Of a stretch of DNA of 5,753 nucleotides, positions 5,317-5,753 are shown piece after piece. The stretch spans positions 1 to 5,753 of the forward strand of contig URVR01000109.1 in NCBI GenBank assembly GCA_900551355.1, given 5' to 3'. The stretch comes from an uncultured Eubacteriales bacterium. GTDB lineage: Bacteria; Bacillota; Clostridia; Oscillospirales; Oscillospiraceae. The position numbers were made by a program, and so were the translations under genes. Within the stretch, counting starts at the first letter, position 1, and the number at the start of each line of letters is the position of its first letter. The notes beneath the pieces are model-generated. The model was not told the origin of the DNA and searched no databases. It saw only the letters and a list, made by a program, of their open reading frames with translations.

Positions 5317-5393
5317 GCGCCCGTAGCTCAGTTGGATAGAGTGACAGACTCCGACTCTGTAGGCCGCTGGTTCGAATCCAGTCGGGCGTACCA
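5317..5393 (+). tRNA. tRNA-Arg (anticodon CCG)
   Basis: Complete cloverleaf. The acceptor stem pairs GCGCCCG with CGGGCGU, the D arm is GCUC...GAGU, and the anticodon stem pairs ACAGA with UCUGU around CUCCGAC (anticodon CCG, codon CGG). The T arm is CUGG...CCAG around UUCGAAU, the discriminator is A and CCA is encoded. CGG is frequent in the neighbouring genes. It is a single tRNA unit between its own promoter and a terminator hairpin. Confidence 0.96.
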
Positions 5394-5405
5394 AGTTAAC
5401 AAACA

Positions 5406-5449
5406 GGTTTAGATGCCATACGGTGAAAACCGCATGGCATCTAACCTTT
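5406..5449 (+). terminator. Terminator hairpin of tRNA-Arg
   Basis: A long stem (5406-5424 with 5429-5446) has a GAAA loop, one A-C mismatch and one bulged T, and is followed by TTT. It begins 12 nt after the tRNA CCA. The T tract is short, but the position and stem strength suggest tRNA transcript termination. Confidence 0.65.
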
Positions 5450-5450
5450 C

Positions 5451-5474
5451 CGGGGTTTTCCACACCCCGATTTT
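5451..5474 (+). terminator. Second, weaker terminator-like hairpin after tRNA-Arg
   Basis: The stem CGGGGT pairs with ACCCCG around a 7-nt loop and is followed by ATTTT. It lies 4 nt after the first hairpin's stem and may act as a tandem back-up terminator. Confidence 0.4.
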
Positions 5475-5568
5475 AACGGTTTCAAGCATGGATGTCAGAG
5501 CCGTTTGGGAGGCGTTCGACGTGATTTGAACCCCTCTTTTCCTGTTTTCTGGCGAAATAATCGGATGC

Positions 5569-5614
5569 AGCCCCCTTTTGTACGAGGATTTTCCTCGCAA
5601 AAGGGGGCTTTTTT
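5569..5614 (+). terminator. Strong rho-independent terminator
   Basis: A 12-bp outer stem (AGCCCCCTTTTG and its complement), a 2-nt TA bulge, a 6-bp inner stem (CGAGGA/TCCTCG) with a TTT loop, and a run of six T. The polarity is clearly plus strand. It lies about 120 nt beyond the tRNA-Arg terminator with no evident gene between, so its client transcript is unclear. It may be a distal tRNA terminator or a leader attenuator of the gene at 5734. Confidence 0.85.
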
Positions 5615-5638
5615 CATAAAAAAGTTTCACAAAGTTTG

Positions 5639-5687
5639 GAGCGTCGGCTTGTTGGTTTCGTAGAACCATCGAACCGGCGCTCTTTTT
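5639..5687 (+). terminator. Terminator-like hairpin in the leader of the right-edge gene
   Basis: The base stem GAGCGTCGG pairs with CCGGCGCTC (9 bp, one G-T wobble) and is followed by TTTTT. An inner 5-bp stem TGGTT/AACCA closes on TCGTAG. It ends 46 nt before the ATG at 5734. Its internal TTGTTGGTTT is complementary to the first codons of that gene, so the hairpin may compete with another fold. Confidence 0.55.
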
Positions 5688-5733
5688 GCGTTTCAGGACA
5701 GATCAAGGGCGGCAGCCCAGAGAGGAGCAGTAT

Positions 5734-5753
5734 ATGCGAAAACCAACAAGGCC
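5734..5753 (+). CDS. Start of an unidentified CDS, truncated by the window edge
   Basis: ATG at 5734 is preceded by AGAGGAG with a 6-nt gap, a good ribosome site, and the frame stays open to the edge (MRKPTR followed by an incomplete codon). Only six full codons are present, so nothing can be said about the product. No clear promoter is seen between the strong terminator ending at 5614 and this start, so it may be expressed by read-through of the leader hairpins or from a promoter I cannot recognise. Confidence 0.6.

Larger units (their letters stand above)
5394..5733 (+). other. 340-nt gene-free structured region after tRNA-Arg
   Basis: No frame here has a credible ribosome site plus protein-like sequence. 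The stretch holds four successive plus-strand hairpins (listed separately), a T-loop-like TTCAAATC on the minus strand (5523-5530), two AAAGTTT copies 10 bp apart (5621-5627, 5631-5637), and the leader of the gene starting at 5734. I see no clear sigma-A promoter for that gene after the last hairpin. Confidence 0.6.

Noticed and set aside
5395..5402. GTTAACAA after tRNA-Arg as another Rex site
   Set aside because: Only one half-site is present, with no matching partner at 4-5 bp spacing.
5122..5463. 113-aa minus-strand frame containing an RPTGFEPAAYRVGV-like segment
   Set aside because: It is the antisense of tRNA-Arg and the rex/tRNA promoters read as protein, a well-known kind of false ORF. 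It has no ribosome site.
5409..5669. 86-aa minus-strand frame in the right-hand intergenic region
   Set aside because: It runs through all four plus-strand hairpins, lacks a ribosome site and shows no domain-like pattern.
1..5753. CRISPR array, insertion sequence or prophage attachment duplication
   Set aside because: No regularly spaced repeats of 20-40 bp, no transposase or integrase, and no second copy of a tRNA 3' end in the window.

Overview
The window looks like chromosomal housekeeping DNA from a GC-rich Gram-positive anaerobe. My best guess is Clostridia of the Oscillospiraceae type (Flavonifractor or Oscillibacter-like). This is inferred from strong GAAAGGAGG-type ribosome sites, a Rex redox repressor closest in character to Firmicutes Rex, a Na/Pi transporter with a fused PhoU domain, tRNAs with encoded CCA ends, and genes whose third codon positions are mostly G or C while the intergenic DNA is AT-rich. 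I could not run a search to place it taxonomically.

Layout. Positions 2-242 hold a tRNA-Lys(CUU)/tRNA-Glu(CUC) pair on the minus strand behind a near-consensus sigma-A promoter. Diverging from it on the plus strand is a two-gene unit, sfsA (nuclease-like SfsA) and mntP (Mn2+ efflux), separated by 14 nt and closed by a hairpin terminator. A separate plus-strand gene follows, encoding a Na+/phosphate cotransporter with a C-terminal PhoU-like domain. Its promoter carries four TTTACA-like repeats at 11-11-12 bp spacing, the architecture of a PhoP/PhoB box. A 16-bp hairpin then serves as a shared terminator with a convergent NUDIX hydrolase (CoA-pyrophosphatase type).

Reading the minus strand from 5211 down to 3595, the order is rex, a 49-codon Cys/Gly/Asn-rich membrane-anchored micro-protein gene, a terminator, and the NUDIX gene. 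The rex promoter is a textbook TTGACA-17-TAAAAT, and a Rex-operator-like palindrome overlaps its -35, which suggests autoregulation by the NADH/NAD+ ratio. Diverging from rex is a tRNA-Arg(CCG) gene with an AT-rich UP-like element and a TTTACA-17-TATAAT promoter.

The last 340 nt (5394-5733) contain no convincing gene. They hold four successive hairpins, two of them strong terminators, and end in a good ribosome site and the first codons of a gene that runs off the window. Part of this leader is complementary to the first codons of that gene.

The genes do not form one dedicated system. The shared themes are ion and redox homeostasis: phosphate uptake, manganese export, NADH sensing and nucleotide-cofactor clean-up. 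The most novel-looking items are the 49-aa Cys-rich protein, the Pho-box-like array, the 19-bp (rather than 18-bp) Rex-type operator, and the structured leader at the right edge.
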